From contig NC_081140.1 of assembly GCF_958295425.1 (NCBI RefSeq), forward strand, positions 8,935,698-8,999,697: a stretch of 64,000 bases of DNA, read 5' to 3'. Origin of the DNA: Solea solea (taxonomy: Eukaryota; Chordata; Actinopteri; Pleuronectiformes; Soleidae). The translations under genes were made by a program, and so were the position numbers. This document shows, piece after piece, positions 13,464 to 23,600 of this stretch. Positions within the stretch are counted from its first letter, which is position 1, and every line of letters begins with the position of its first letter. A model generated the notes under the pieces. That model saw nothing but the letters and a program-made list of their open reading frames with translations. It was not told the DNA's origin and did not search any database.

Positions 13464-14052
13464 CACCAGTAAGTTAAATGCAGTTTTGTAAAAAGTACCT
13501 AAAAGGGATACAAAGTAAACAAGATAAAAGTACAAAATACAAAGATAAAAGTACAAGTATCTTACCAAAAAAATGACTTCTTTGGTAGAAGTAGAAGTTT
13601 ATAATATTACTTAAGTAAAAGCCTTAAAGTATATGTCATTTACTGTACTTAAGTATCAAAAGTAATTTTCTGATATAAAATGAACTTAGGTTTTAGAAGT
13701 AAAAGTATTAAACTGGAAGGTTGTGGGTTCAATTCCTGGCTCTGCTAGTCGATATGTGTCATTGAGCAAGACTCTTAACCCCATGTTGCAGCATATGAAA
13801 CGTGTGAATGGTTGAAATGGCAGAAAGCAGTCTCATCAAGGTGAGAAAAGCTCTATATAAATATACCAACTCTTCTTCTACGTCTTATTTTATTTGGTAG
13901 TAATGAGTAACAAAGATAGTTAGAGGAAATGTGGTGGAGTAAAAGTAAATGTTGCTGGAAATATAAATAACAAAGTCAAGTACATATGTGGGAATTTTGT
14001 ACTTAAGTACAGTAACAAAGTATTTGTACTTTGTTACATTACAACACTGGTG
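13464..14052. mobile_element. Short inverted-repeat element interrupted by a SINE
   Basis: Left end CACCAGT and right end ACTGGTG are inverted. Both flanks have motifs of the common fish repeat rich in 'gtacttaagta' and 'gtaacaaagta'. A tRNA-derived SINE sits in the middle (about 13,717-13,880). No convincing target duplication was found. Confidence 0.5.
13717..13880 (+). repeat. tRNA-derived SINE copy
   Basis: Contains a B-box-like GGTTCAATTCC (about 13,727), then 'ttgagcaagactcttaaccc' and a tail with 'agctctatataaatata'. These are the hallmarks of a widespread fish tRNA-SINE. Related copies lie at 30.9 and 63.2 kb. Confidence 0.7.
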
Positions 14053-15363
14053 AAATGTGTGTCACATTGACCCCAAACATAATACATGTTATCATCTTTC
14101 ATAAAAGACATTGTTTTTTGTACCAACTGTTATAAATAACAAAAATCTCTACTAAGAAATAATAGATTATTAGAGGTAGATTGTTACTGATTACTACTTA
14201 TTTATGAATGATAGTCAAGTGCACTAAAATGTGTTTTTATCCAAACGTTTTTCATCAAAGTTTTAATTTTTTTGATTACGTGTGTGATATCAGCCACAGA
14301 AAGAACACATAAGTCAACCTCTAATTTTAAATTATACAAACACTGCGTACCAAAGTTGGATACTTTGCTGTAAACATACAGAAGAACTAAGGAAAACAGT
14401 ATTCAGACTCTGCTCCCTATGAGTGGAATATGTTACACATTATATGATTTCTGTGTACATTTCTGTCTCATAGTGGGTCTACTTGTGTCTTGTTTGTGAC
14501 TATTTTAATAATCGATTTGTGGACCTAAGCTCATAATCAACAACAGATTCATCATGTTTTTATGCATGCATACATTTTTAAAAGTGTCTAATGTGAAAAG
14601 CTTTTGTTGGCTATACTGGCATGAAGAGTAATGACTGTTCAAGGTTAAATATAGGGCACAGAGGTTGTTTTCCACTGTATGGCTGCGTTAAATAGGGACA
14701 TTATGAAGCTTCATTCGACGAGTGTGCCGGGTCTCAAAATAAAACCATAAAAAAGTGTGGGTAACATAGAGACATTCCAGAAAAATATTTGCACATATTT
14801 CATGGTGTTCCATGGTATTTCAAGATATTTGCCTATGTTATATGCGTACTAAATGCCTGTCTGTTCATTTCAAGCAAATTATCACTTTTTAACGCACACA
14901 AACACACACAATGCAAACACTTCTGCAAAGACATATAAGCTGTAAGGGTTAAACCACAAACAACTGAGCCAACCAATATATTGTGGAAAACAGAGAAACT
15001 GGTTAGTTGCTATAGGATTTAGTTCTTTCTTTCTTTCTTTCTAAGTGTGTATTCCCTGACATGGAGTTATTGATTTCCTGTTGAGTTGCGTGCGTGTGTG
15101 TGTGTGTGTGTGTAAGGTGGAGAATGGTTAGTGGGTCACTTCCTTCCTTTACCATCCATCTGGACAAGAGCAGCAGCAGCAGCAGGATAAAGAAAAGTCT
15201 GTCAAACGAGGAGAAGGAGGAAAAGAAAGTGAAGAGACAGAGCGAGATGTAAAGAATGGTGATAACGAAAGTATTGCAGTTGTCTAAACTTGCCACAGTG
15301 TTTGTTGTGAAACACTGTAAAGTACAGTCAACCCGTGAGCAGCCGTAACCGACACTGTCAGAC

Positions 15364-15412
15364 ATGCGTGAGTATCTTCTCAGTGTCGTCGGCTGCCTCT
15401 GCCTTCTTTCTG
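15364..15412 (+). CDS. btla: BTLA-like exon 1 (signal peptide)
   Basis: ATG then REYLLSVVGCLCLLS and one base of Gly17, ending at donor GTAAGT. The hydrophobic core followed by GLCA fits a cleaved leader with cleavage before EEC. Confidence 0.85.
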
Positions 15413-17731
15413 GTAAGTAACATATTTTAGTTCACATCTAAAATCACATTTAAATATGTATTGTCACTTTAGAGGAATCTCCAGATTTGAGGAACTTAGC
15501 TCACCAAGGCGACTCGGTCTGTGTGTTGTGTGTTTGTCTGTGCTGTTTCTATTGTAAGTCAGTTTTTGTAAACTCTCACTTTAGTGTATTTTGGACGGAT
15601 TTGTTTCTCTTTTTATGTCAATTTGTTCAGTGCATGTAGAATTTGGAGAAAAAAGCATTCCATTGTGTAAATTGGTCAGACAATGATGAGTGTATCTGTG
15701 TGGTTTCTTTATTCTGCTGGATTAGTTTATTTAGAGATTGACATTTATATTATATTGATATTATATATCAATAACATTTATATTATATAAGATATTTATA
15801 TTGACACTGTGGGACAAATAAATGACTATTTTATCTTTATCTTATAACACACAGCAGTTTATGTTTGTTTGTTTGTTTGTTTGATCCTTAGTAGGATTTC
15901 AGACTCTCATTGTCTGCAACATCTGTTTCAATACAATATACTGTGTCATAACGAGTCACCTTGCCTCATCAGGTCTCTGTGCTGAAGAATGCAGCCAGGC
16001 TGTTCTGGCCAGACGTGAAACGTTCTCTGTACCAGAAGGGGGCAGTCTGTCTCTGTCTTGTGTGGTCCAGCACTGTGGAGACACCTGGACGGGGAACTGG
16101 AGGTGGCAAAATGCGACAAATGAAGGGTTCAGTACCATCAGGAACTCCGAAAGACATCATCTGACCAATGTGACGCTTTCAGCAAACGAAACCCGCCTAG
16201 TTTTGAATCTCCAGAGGGTCAACCAATTAGACGAAGGTTCCTATGGATGCAAGGTTACGTGGGGTGAAGGTTACACAGATCAGGGTCATCTGATGTATGT
16301 GAACATCACAACAGGTATGTCCTCTTCCAACAGTACCACCATTGACCCACTTCCCTCCTCACACACTATCAACTCCTGTTGCAAGTAATCCTAGCATCTT
16401 TTTGACCACAATCTAAATGTTGGCCTTCACATAATTAACTTACATTAAATATGTTACCTCCAGTTAAGAAACCCATGCTTTCCCACAGACACCTGGTTCT
16501 ATTAGTCCAGTGAGAGCTCCATCTCTGTGGGACAGCATAAGCTCAACTGTCAAAGACACAGAATCTGTTCAAACATTAACGTCTACAAGCACATGTTTAC
16601 ATATTAACCCGTCCTGATTTAACATCAGCTCACCAACATATAAAGAAACATGCAGCACTTTGTGGAGTGAGGAATTGCATGTTGAATGAAGGCCTTTTTA
16701 TTCACGTTTTACCAGAAAAACTTCCTCTGGTTATTGCCAAGATAGTCCTCATGTTCTCCCCATTTCTTCCCTGATATTTCTTTGTGTAGCTGTGTTGTAA
16801 AAAGTGTTATCTAAACAAAGCCTTACTCGCTTATTACTCACTTATCGAAGGATCTAATATATTTATTTGTATTTGTGTCCATTCCTCCTCTTTCATTGTG
16901 CAGCTGTTCCCTCACAGAGGAATTGGTGGCACAGGGTTTTGGTCTGCGTCGGTGCTTTCCTTTGTCTTCCTGTCATTCTCGGACTGGCTTGTTGTGTGAG
17001 GTCAGAGGTCAAGCCTCACCCACATCCCAGGACTCAGTCCACACATATGGCTGTACACAGAGATGAACCCGACATGGCTCCACTGCCTCCACCCCGATGT
17101 CCAGTACAACAGGAACACTATGCTTCCGTACACAAAGGTATATCTTTATTCTTACATTTTTCATAAAACATTACTGAAACTTCTCTTGGCTACACAGCGG
17201 TGTAGTGGCTTGTAGTTTTCGCTTGGTTTCAGTTTCTTCCCACAGTCTGAAAGCATGCAGATATTAAATGAAGCTCCACCTGACTCAATTCCTCTTGTGG
17301 TGTGCGGCCTCTCAAGTACAGGAACCTGACTGACTGCTCTGCGTTCAACTAGCTCCATTCTCACACTTTACCCCCCCATCACTTATTAAAAAATAGGAAC
17401 TGATAGGACTTCAGAGATGCAAAAGAACACATGACCTATAGAGATATGTTTCATTATACATGTGTTTAATTTCAGATTTCAAATCTTCACAGTATTGTCT
17501 TACTATTCTTTTCACAGCTATCCCCAAGTCCCAGCAGAAGACTGAGGTAAATGAAACAGAGCACCCAACAATTGTTTGTGTTTTTACACCTGGTGCATGT
17601 GAGCATTTTTCTTTTCTCCGATCATGTTCCAGGTGCTGTATGCAGATGTTTCTATGGAGGCACCAAGGCCAAAGAGAGTCGTCAGAGAGCCTCCTCAGTC
17701 GACTGTGTACTCATCGCTCAAATTTCCCTGA
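15364..17731 (+). CDS. btla: BTLA-like inhibitory Ig receptor (5 exons, complete, 250 aa)
   Basis: Probable cell-surface inhibitory co-receptor. Exons: 15364-15412, 15973-16314, 16904-17137, 17518-17546, 17633-17731. All introns are GT-AG, phases close, and TGA ends at 17,731. Signal peptide is residues 1-20; one Ig domain spans about 24-130, with C46 and C109 as the likely disulfide. An extra C51 gives a C-x4-C pattern as in the BTLA B strand. The DEGSYGC motif is present and N-glycosylation sequons lie at N63, N82, N88 and N127. The membrane segment is about 142-162. The tail has PLPPP and tyrosines in EHYASV (Y203), VLYADV (Y221, ITIM-like) and TVYSSL (Y244, ITIM/ITSM-like). Human BTLA has the same layout (289 aa). 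The gene structure is secure; the name is inference. Alternatives are another fish inhibitory receptor such as a NITR, CD300-like or novel Ig receptor. Confidence 0.72.
15973..16314 (+). CDS. btla: BTLA-like exon 2 (Ig domain)
   Basis: A single phase 1-1 exon encoding the whole Ig domain, as usual for Ig-superfamily exons. Acceptor CTCATCAG, donor GTATGT. Includes SLSLSCVVQHC, TGNWRWQ and LDEGSYGCKVTW. Confidence 0.9.
16904..17137 (+). CDS. btla: BTLA-like exon 3 (membrane segment and juxtamembrane tail)
   Basis: After TTGTGCAG it encodes a short stalk, the membrane stretch VLVCVGAFLCLPVILGLACC, a His/Pro-rich linker and the first tail tyrosine (EHYASVHK). Donor GTATAT. Confidence 0.88.
17518..17546 (+). 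CDS. btla: BTLA-like exon 4 (29-base microexon)
   Basis: Between TTCACAG and GTAAAT; encodes AIPKSQQKTE. Skipping it would shift the frame of the last exon, so its inclusion decides whether the two distal tyrosine motifs are made. Confidence 0.85.
17633..17731 (+). CDS. btla: BTLA-like exon 5 (two tyrosine motifs, stop)
   Basis: After GTTCCAG it reads VLYADVSMEAPRPKRVVREP, then PQSTVYSSLKFP and TGA. Both tyrosines fit SH2-phosphatase recruitment motifs ([V/T]xYxx[V/L]). Confidence 0.9.
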   Translation: MLYADVSMEAPRPKRVVREPPQSTVYSSLKFP

Positions 17732-17920
17732 CTGCATTTGAATTAAGTGGAGGTGAAAAGCTATATTCTGTAGATAAATTATTTTACACTTTTTGGTGAG
17801 GTACAGTACTGCCGAGTCCTTGTTGCTTTCACGAAACATGACGTGGATATGTGGAGTTTGTCACACACAGGAAGTGACTACAATATATTTAAGGACTTCA
17901 CCTGCATAATGTGAAACTCG

Positions 17921-17926
17921 ATTAAA
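17921..17926 (+). terminator. btla: ATTAAA, proximal poly(A) signal candidate of the BTLA-like gene
   Basis: ATTAAA about 190 bases after the stop codon. A canonical AATAAA follows at 18,107-18,112. Which one is used cannot be told from sequence. Confidence 0.4.
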
Positions 17927-18096
17927 GCAGAGGACACAATTAAATACGAATTATAGTATTTTTGTACCTTTCTCCATTTGAATGCAAAAGTCTAATTTTA
18001 TGGTCTGTTCATGTCAACAAAGACCTTAAGCACTGGCATAAAGAAGAGAAGGAGCAGAAGGAAGAGAAAACACATAACTGACACAAAATACAACAT

Positions 18097-18112
18097 TTTA
18101 TTTTAGAATAAA
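18097..18112. terminator. Opposing poly(A) signals of the convergent genes
   Basis: Plus-strand AATAAA (18,107-18,112) and minus-strand AATAAA (18,102-18,097) are separated by four bases. They could end the BTLA-like and rap1gap2 transcripts respectively, the latter with a 2.6 kb 3' UTR. Confidence 0.5.
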
Positions 18113-18714
18113 TTCTCAATGGCACATTACATAACCAAATATACATATACATGTTTAGACATCTTTTAAATTAATAGATTTTCTTTCGTCATCTTGTCTT
18201 TATTAATTTGAGTACTCTGCACTTACATTTTTACATTTTTTGACATCAATGCAAAAAAAGTTGTTTTTAATAAATTAAGCGTATTTACAGAGAAAAGGCT
18301 GCAGGGCGTTTAGGCGATACCTGCCACAAACTAGATGAGTGGAGTATTTCTATTCCTGCTTTCTTTACTCGAGGTAATCACTTGTCTGCACTAACTGTGA
18401 ACAGTGTTTGTTAATTTATTAGTCATCTTCCGGTCTAGCTATAAAGAAAGGTACCACTGTATTGAGAGAAGCTTCCTGCCAAGTTAAAGTTCACCTTAAT
18501 TACAAAGTTGTTGTTTTTTTTGTAATTTCGGGACCTGAGCCTTTAAACCTTGTGTGTTTAACTTCACAAACTAGAAAGTCATGAATGCACATGAAGGAGA
18601 CAAGAAGGACATGGACATTCTTCCAAAGACCAACAGGTGTTGTCACAAAGAAAACATGTGTGTCTTTAACAACCTTTTCTTTTGATTTACAAACTACCAC
18701 TTTGCTCCACTGAC

Positions 18715-19322
18715 TACGGTGGCCTGGAAGAGCAAACCAGTATTACAAAACTCGAAACAAATTTACAAACTGCGAAACACTTTTACAAAAGCCACAGTTC
18801 TTACGGAAAGGGAATGTCCCAATCGCTGCGCGTGACCTGGAAATGTTAGGATACTTGTGACCAAGTGAGGTTTTGTCATGGATGTATTATTTAGCATTTT
18901 GCCTTTACCCCCCAGCATGCATTGCGTGTTGGTCACGTGGTCTGGCGATCTCAATAATATGATCATGAGTCTGCACAACTTTTTTGACATATGCACCGTT
19001 TGGGCAACTCCATAGGAATGAACAGAGCCAAAGGGGCGGTGCTCTATCCCCCCATGACACCGTGACATCACTCGGTCACAAGTATCCATTCTTATGACAC
19101 ACATAAGTCACTAACTGAGTGCTCAAAGTATCGTTTCCGGGTCACATTCAGTATTTGGGACTTCCTTTTCCATAGGAACTGTGGCTTTTGTTAATTTGTT
19201 TTGGTATTTGTAAAAGTGTTTCACATTTTTTTAAATTTGTTTCGAGCTTTGTTAATTCGTTTGTGTATTTGTAAATTTGTTTCACGTTTTGTAATACTGG
19301 TTTGCACTTCCAGGCCACCGTA
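18715..19322. mobile_element. 608-bp inverted-repeat DNA element (MITE-like)
   Basis: Both ends start TACGGTGGCCTGGAAG, and the inverted match continues through GCAAACCAGTATTACAAAAC and beyond with internal ~25-bp A-rich units (GAAACAAATTTACAAA). The right arm has more units than the left. A direct ACTGAC flanks both ends (18,709-18,714 and 19,323-19,328). It encodes no protein. If rap1gap2 uses its distal poly(A) site the element sits inside the 3' UTR. Confidence 0.75.
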
Positions 19323-20688
19323 ACTGACTCAAAAGTCACTACATCGTTGAGGAGGAGAGTATATGTACCTATTGTCCTGTTGTGCTTGTACGCTTTTCAA
19401 TACACGTCTAAGAGAATTTGTAACAACTAATCAAGAACAAAAAGTACAAAAAAAGAAGCTCAAAGTTCACATTCCAAGTTTTTTTTTGTCCAAAGTGGTT
19501 TGAATGTCCACTTTAACCTGAAGCATTGTTTTTTTGTTTTTTTTTTCAAGTCATCTTCATCAGCACACATGCCGGCAAACCTAAAAACCACGGAGACGTT
19601 CCTGTTGATAAGTTTCACCAAACATAGACCTAGATACACAGAGAAAGCTTCAGTGGGAGGTATCAGAGGGTGAAATGTTTTCAGTTAAGTGCAACAAGTA
19701 TTTTCAGCAAATGAGGGAGTTGATCGGCTACGCACAACTGTAACCAGATCCAGAATATTCTCATCCTCTCACACAGTGACAGAAAGAGAGAGAGAGATAG
19801 CATCAGTGGTTGAAAGGACTTTTGACAGATTGTAAGGCGCAGCTTTGGCTAAAAAAATGCGAATGGCAAAATGTTTTGGCAGAGCCAACTATTGTGCCTG
19901 ATGTGAGCTAATTTCCACTAACTAAGCACTTGAGTCCAGGATCTAGAAGTAAGCTAAATTCTGTGACAGTATCGACTGAAGTTCAGTCTAACCCTAACAG
20001 CGCAGTAGACACAATGCAGCAGCTGACAAGGTTACGAAAGCTTTTTGTTCCCAAAAAAAAGCAATTTTTTTTTTGATGCAAAGCACGAGTTCAGACCCTA
20101 CAGTGGAGAATTAAGACTCCCAGTGTTGTGACACCTTCAAGGTTTCCCTACTGTTAATCTACAGTATGTGAAGTTCCTGTAAATGACTGTGTCTGCGTTC
20201 TTTATTTAGGCAAAAGAGGAACTGTTGCGAGACGTACCACTCGAGGTCAAAGGCAAAAGGAACAAACATTTTGTTTTCCCGTCGATGAATCAGTCCTGTG
20301 TTACCGCTCGTCTCTCTCTGTTAAACAAGACGCTTGAGAAGAAGCTGAGGCACGGACTAGCTGAGCTTGTGCCATCACAGTATTACAGCCATGCCGTAAC
20401 ATAAATATGATGTGAATAATTAACAACTGAGATGCAGCATCTTGTAACGTTGAATCATTTTCTGCCACTGAAATTTGGTTCAAAGAAAATCAGCTGCTCC
20501 TCCTCCCTATACACTCACAGTATTGTTGCAGTTTGTGATAATGTCAGATTATCCTTGGCTTTAGGGAAGAGGTTCTACAGTGATTATGTGGTTGTTGCCA
20601 TGATTTCATACATTTTTGAAACTATTATTATTTCTGCAGCTCCATCAGCCGGTGTTGTCCCTTTGTTGTGCAAGTTTGTTCCGCAAAG

Positions 20689-20697
20689 CTACTCGGA
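20689..20697 (-). CDS. rap1gap2: rap1gap2 last coding exon
   Basis: A very strong acceptor (ten T then CAG) followed by Ser-Glu-TAG. The short end resembles the brief human C-terminus after LSHASS. Confidence 0.75.
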   Translation of the reverse strand, partial: SE

Positions 20698-23600
20698 CTG
20701 AAAAAAAAAAGTGAACAGAGAGGCATAGAATTATTAATACTTTATGGCAGGAAACACTTAAAATTCTCAAAATGTGTCAGAAAGTGCTCCCCAGAAAAAG
20801 ACTTACAGCTGTAGATGAGTGGCTTATTTTGTCAAAGCGGAACTTCAAGTTTGACCTTGGTGACGTCTTATTTTTCCCATCTGTAACAGTCGCAAGAAGG
20901 AAATGGACAGGAAAGGAAAGAAAATCTCCATTACAGATAACACAACTATGTGCGATTTAGTCTGCCTTGTGTTGATTGTGTTTCTGTTTGAGAATAAAAC
21001 GTTTACCTGTCGGACTGCGGCACATAATGACAGGAGTACCTGATCCCTGGCTGTCCACACTAAGCGAAGGGCTAAAGGCAGAGGAGGAAGCTATAGAGGG
21101 CTGACTAACCTAAGAGAATAAGAGAGAAGAGAAAAGCACAGATTTAACACAAACGAAGAGGTGGAGGAGGAAGATAAGTGACGTTTCTCTCAGATAAGTC
21201 GGAGTCATTGAAGGATCAGTTGGAAGTTGAGTGGAAAGGAGGACATTATTTTAATCACCAAGGTTAAACTTTCTGGGCTGCAGTTCACTTTACTATATTT
21301 ACTATGTATCTATATATAAGTTGTATATATAATAAATGTTCTCATCTAACTGGCATAGGAACAATAACTATTAACAATAAACATGAATATTACTAGAATA
21401 TAATAGGAAACATTTCTGGATTACAATAACATCCATATTTCTATTTAAGGAAAGGAAAAACCAAATTAGACAGAAAGACAACAATTCCCATGATCCCTCG
21501 CTGCATCCCAACATAAATATATAGTTTTGACTGATAGCCCTCTAGTGGCAGAAGTGACGTACTTTGCATTTAAAGACCTTTTACAGTGAACTAATTGATT
21601 TTTGAGGCATTTGTTAAACATAATAAGTTTCTTTTAATTCATTATATCACTTTCTCCCTTCTACGTATCACTCGTTTACCTCACTGCTGCATCATGCACG
21701 GAAAAACCTACTTGAACCATTTTCTCTGCTCCTTAATAATACGCTAGACAACTTAAACACACTGAACCATTTCTCGCAACAGAGAAAAAGAAAATGGAGA
21801 GGCAGGGTCTTTAGATGCACAGCAAGTGTAATCATTATAATCAATGCGCTGACATTCAACCCTCTCTATTAGACAGCTCTAATTACAGACTCCTTCATCT
21901 GTGAAAGCTGTGAAAGACAACCGCATGCTCATTTAAGAACACGTTGCCAGTTCTGCTCTCTCCACTTGTTGCCAAACAATCAGCATCTCAATTTACTTTT
22001 ATAAATACATGCTCACTACGCTGTGTGCTTGTCGTTAACAAACTTGAATGTTGTACTCACTGGGTCCAGTTCTTCCAGAGCCTCTGTTTCACCTGTGGTG
22101 CTGCTGAAGCTGCTGGTGCTGGACGAAGAACGAGATATGTTTGGCCGACCGCCACTGCACTCCTTCATCTTCATAAACGGCCTGTGGTGGAAAGAGAAGC
22201 AGAGGATCAGATCATGTGGACAGGATTCTCATAAAGATTTACATCGTTAACTTTGACTTTGGGTGAATAACTGAGATGATCTCCATGAAAAAACAAACAA
22301 AAAAAAAGAACTTTGGTCTCACCTCTCTTTGTTGGGGCAGATCTCAGGCGAGCTGGGATTAGATGTCTCTGATCTCACTTCTTGGGACAATGGGCAGGTC
22401 TCTGCAGGCTTTTGGTCACTGCAGATAAAGGAGACGCCTTAGTAATAACACCACCAAGACTTTCTGGGCCCCAGCTATCTTCAGTTTAACAATGATAGAG
22501 ACCAGGACGTTACACGGTGAGACCAACCTGCGTGTGTGTTTGTCTGTGGGTATTTCTGTGCTGGAGTGCAGACGAGGGAAGAGGCCTGACCGCCGCTTCA
22601 CTGGACTCTTCAGAGGAGACTTGCCTGGCAACACGGGAGGCTGAAGATCACATGAAAGAATGAGGTTTTGAGTTACATACAATTTCATCAAATGGAAGAC
22701 CCCTCAGTTCACCCATCCTTTTTCCCCCAAATGTGTTCCATGACGTGGCTTTTGTATAGCAGGATCCCCTTCTTCTTTGTTGGTTTATGCATCACATATA
22801 CAAGCGTGGAGCTGTTCTCGCCTAAGCATACATAAAAGGATTATACTTATTATTACTTAAGTTAATATTTTAAATTTTACACTTCCAAATGTTACAAGTG
22901 GCACTTTAATCAATGCTGCTCGTGATACACTGCTGATGGAGGGACGCCAAGTCTTTGTTCTTTGCCAAGCTGTATTCAGTCCAGCTGTGGCTATTATGAA
23001 GCTTCATTTTCTACTTTCGGTTTTTTTTTTTGCACTAAAATTCCACTCCCTGTGTGTGCGCTTGGGGTTTCTCAGGGTTCTCTGGTTTCCTCCCACAGTC
23101 CAAAAACATAGAGATTTGGGGATTAGGAAAATTGGATACTCGAAACTGACCGTAGGTGTGAGTGTGAGAGTGAATGGTTGTTTGTCTCTATATGTGTCCC
23201 TGTGATAGACTGGCAAACTGTCCAGGGTGTACCCCACCTTTCACCCTATGTCAGCTGGGATTGTCACCAGCACACCCTGCGACCCTCATGTGGAGGATAA
23301 AGTGGTAGAAGATGAGATGAACGAGTGTTGTTCCAATTTGTTAAAACTATGGACACGAGAAATGAGCCGCCAAACCTTTTTCAGCAGAGATTGGAGATTG
23401 TGAGTATGATTGAAGACACATCAGACAGAAACATGTAAAGTCATCCCCATCAAAAAGTTATCTTCCTCATTTCTCACTCCATTCCACTGTTGATACCACT
23501 CACATTAAAAGTGCTCTTTGTGCATTCACTGGTGCTCTGCGGCAGTCCTCCGCCACTTAGGCTGGCCGGTACTCCACCTCCTACCCCGGGGCTTCTGTGA

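Larger units (their letters stand above)
13105..15363. other. Intergenic region between blmh and the BTLA-like gene
   Basis: This head-to-head interval holds a nested repeat (13,464-14,052), two motifs resembling 'ggggtaaatttgacccc' (13,260 and 14,063) and a (GT)n tract (15,089-15,113). A short (CAG)n lies near 15,171, which may fall in the BTLA-like promoter or 5' UTR. No coding exon is seen. Confidence 0.75.
18080..20688 (-). other. rap1gap2: Probable rap1gap2 3' untranslated region
   Basis: Sequence downstream of the rap1gap2 stop with no further exon. Minus-strand AATAAA signals occur at 20,206-20,201 (about 490 bases after the stop) and 18,102-18,097, with others near 18.2 and 18.4 kb. 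The true end is not determined. Confidence 0.5.

Noticed and set aside
15003..15365. 120-codon minus-strand frame upstream of the BTLA-like gene
   Set aside because: Low-complexity translation of GT and CAG repeats (Thr-His and Leu runs), antisense to the probable promoter.
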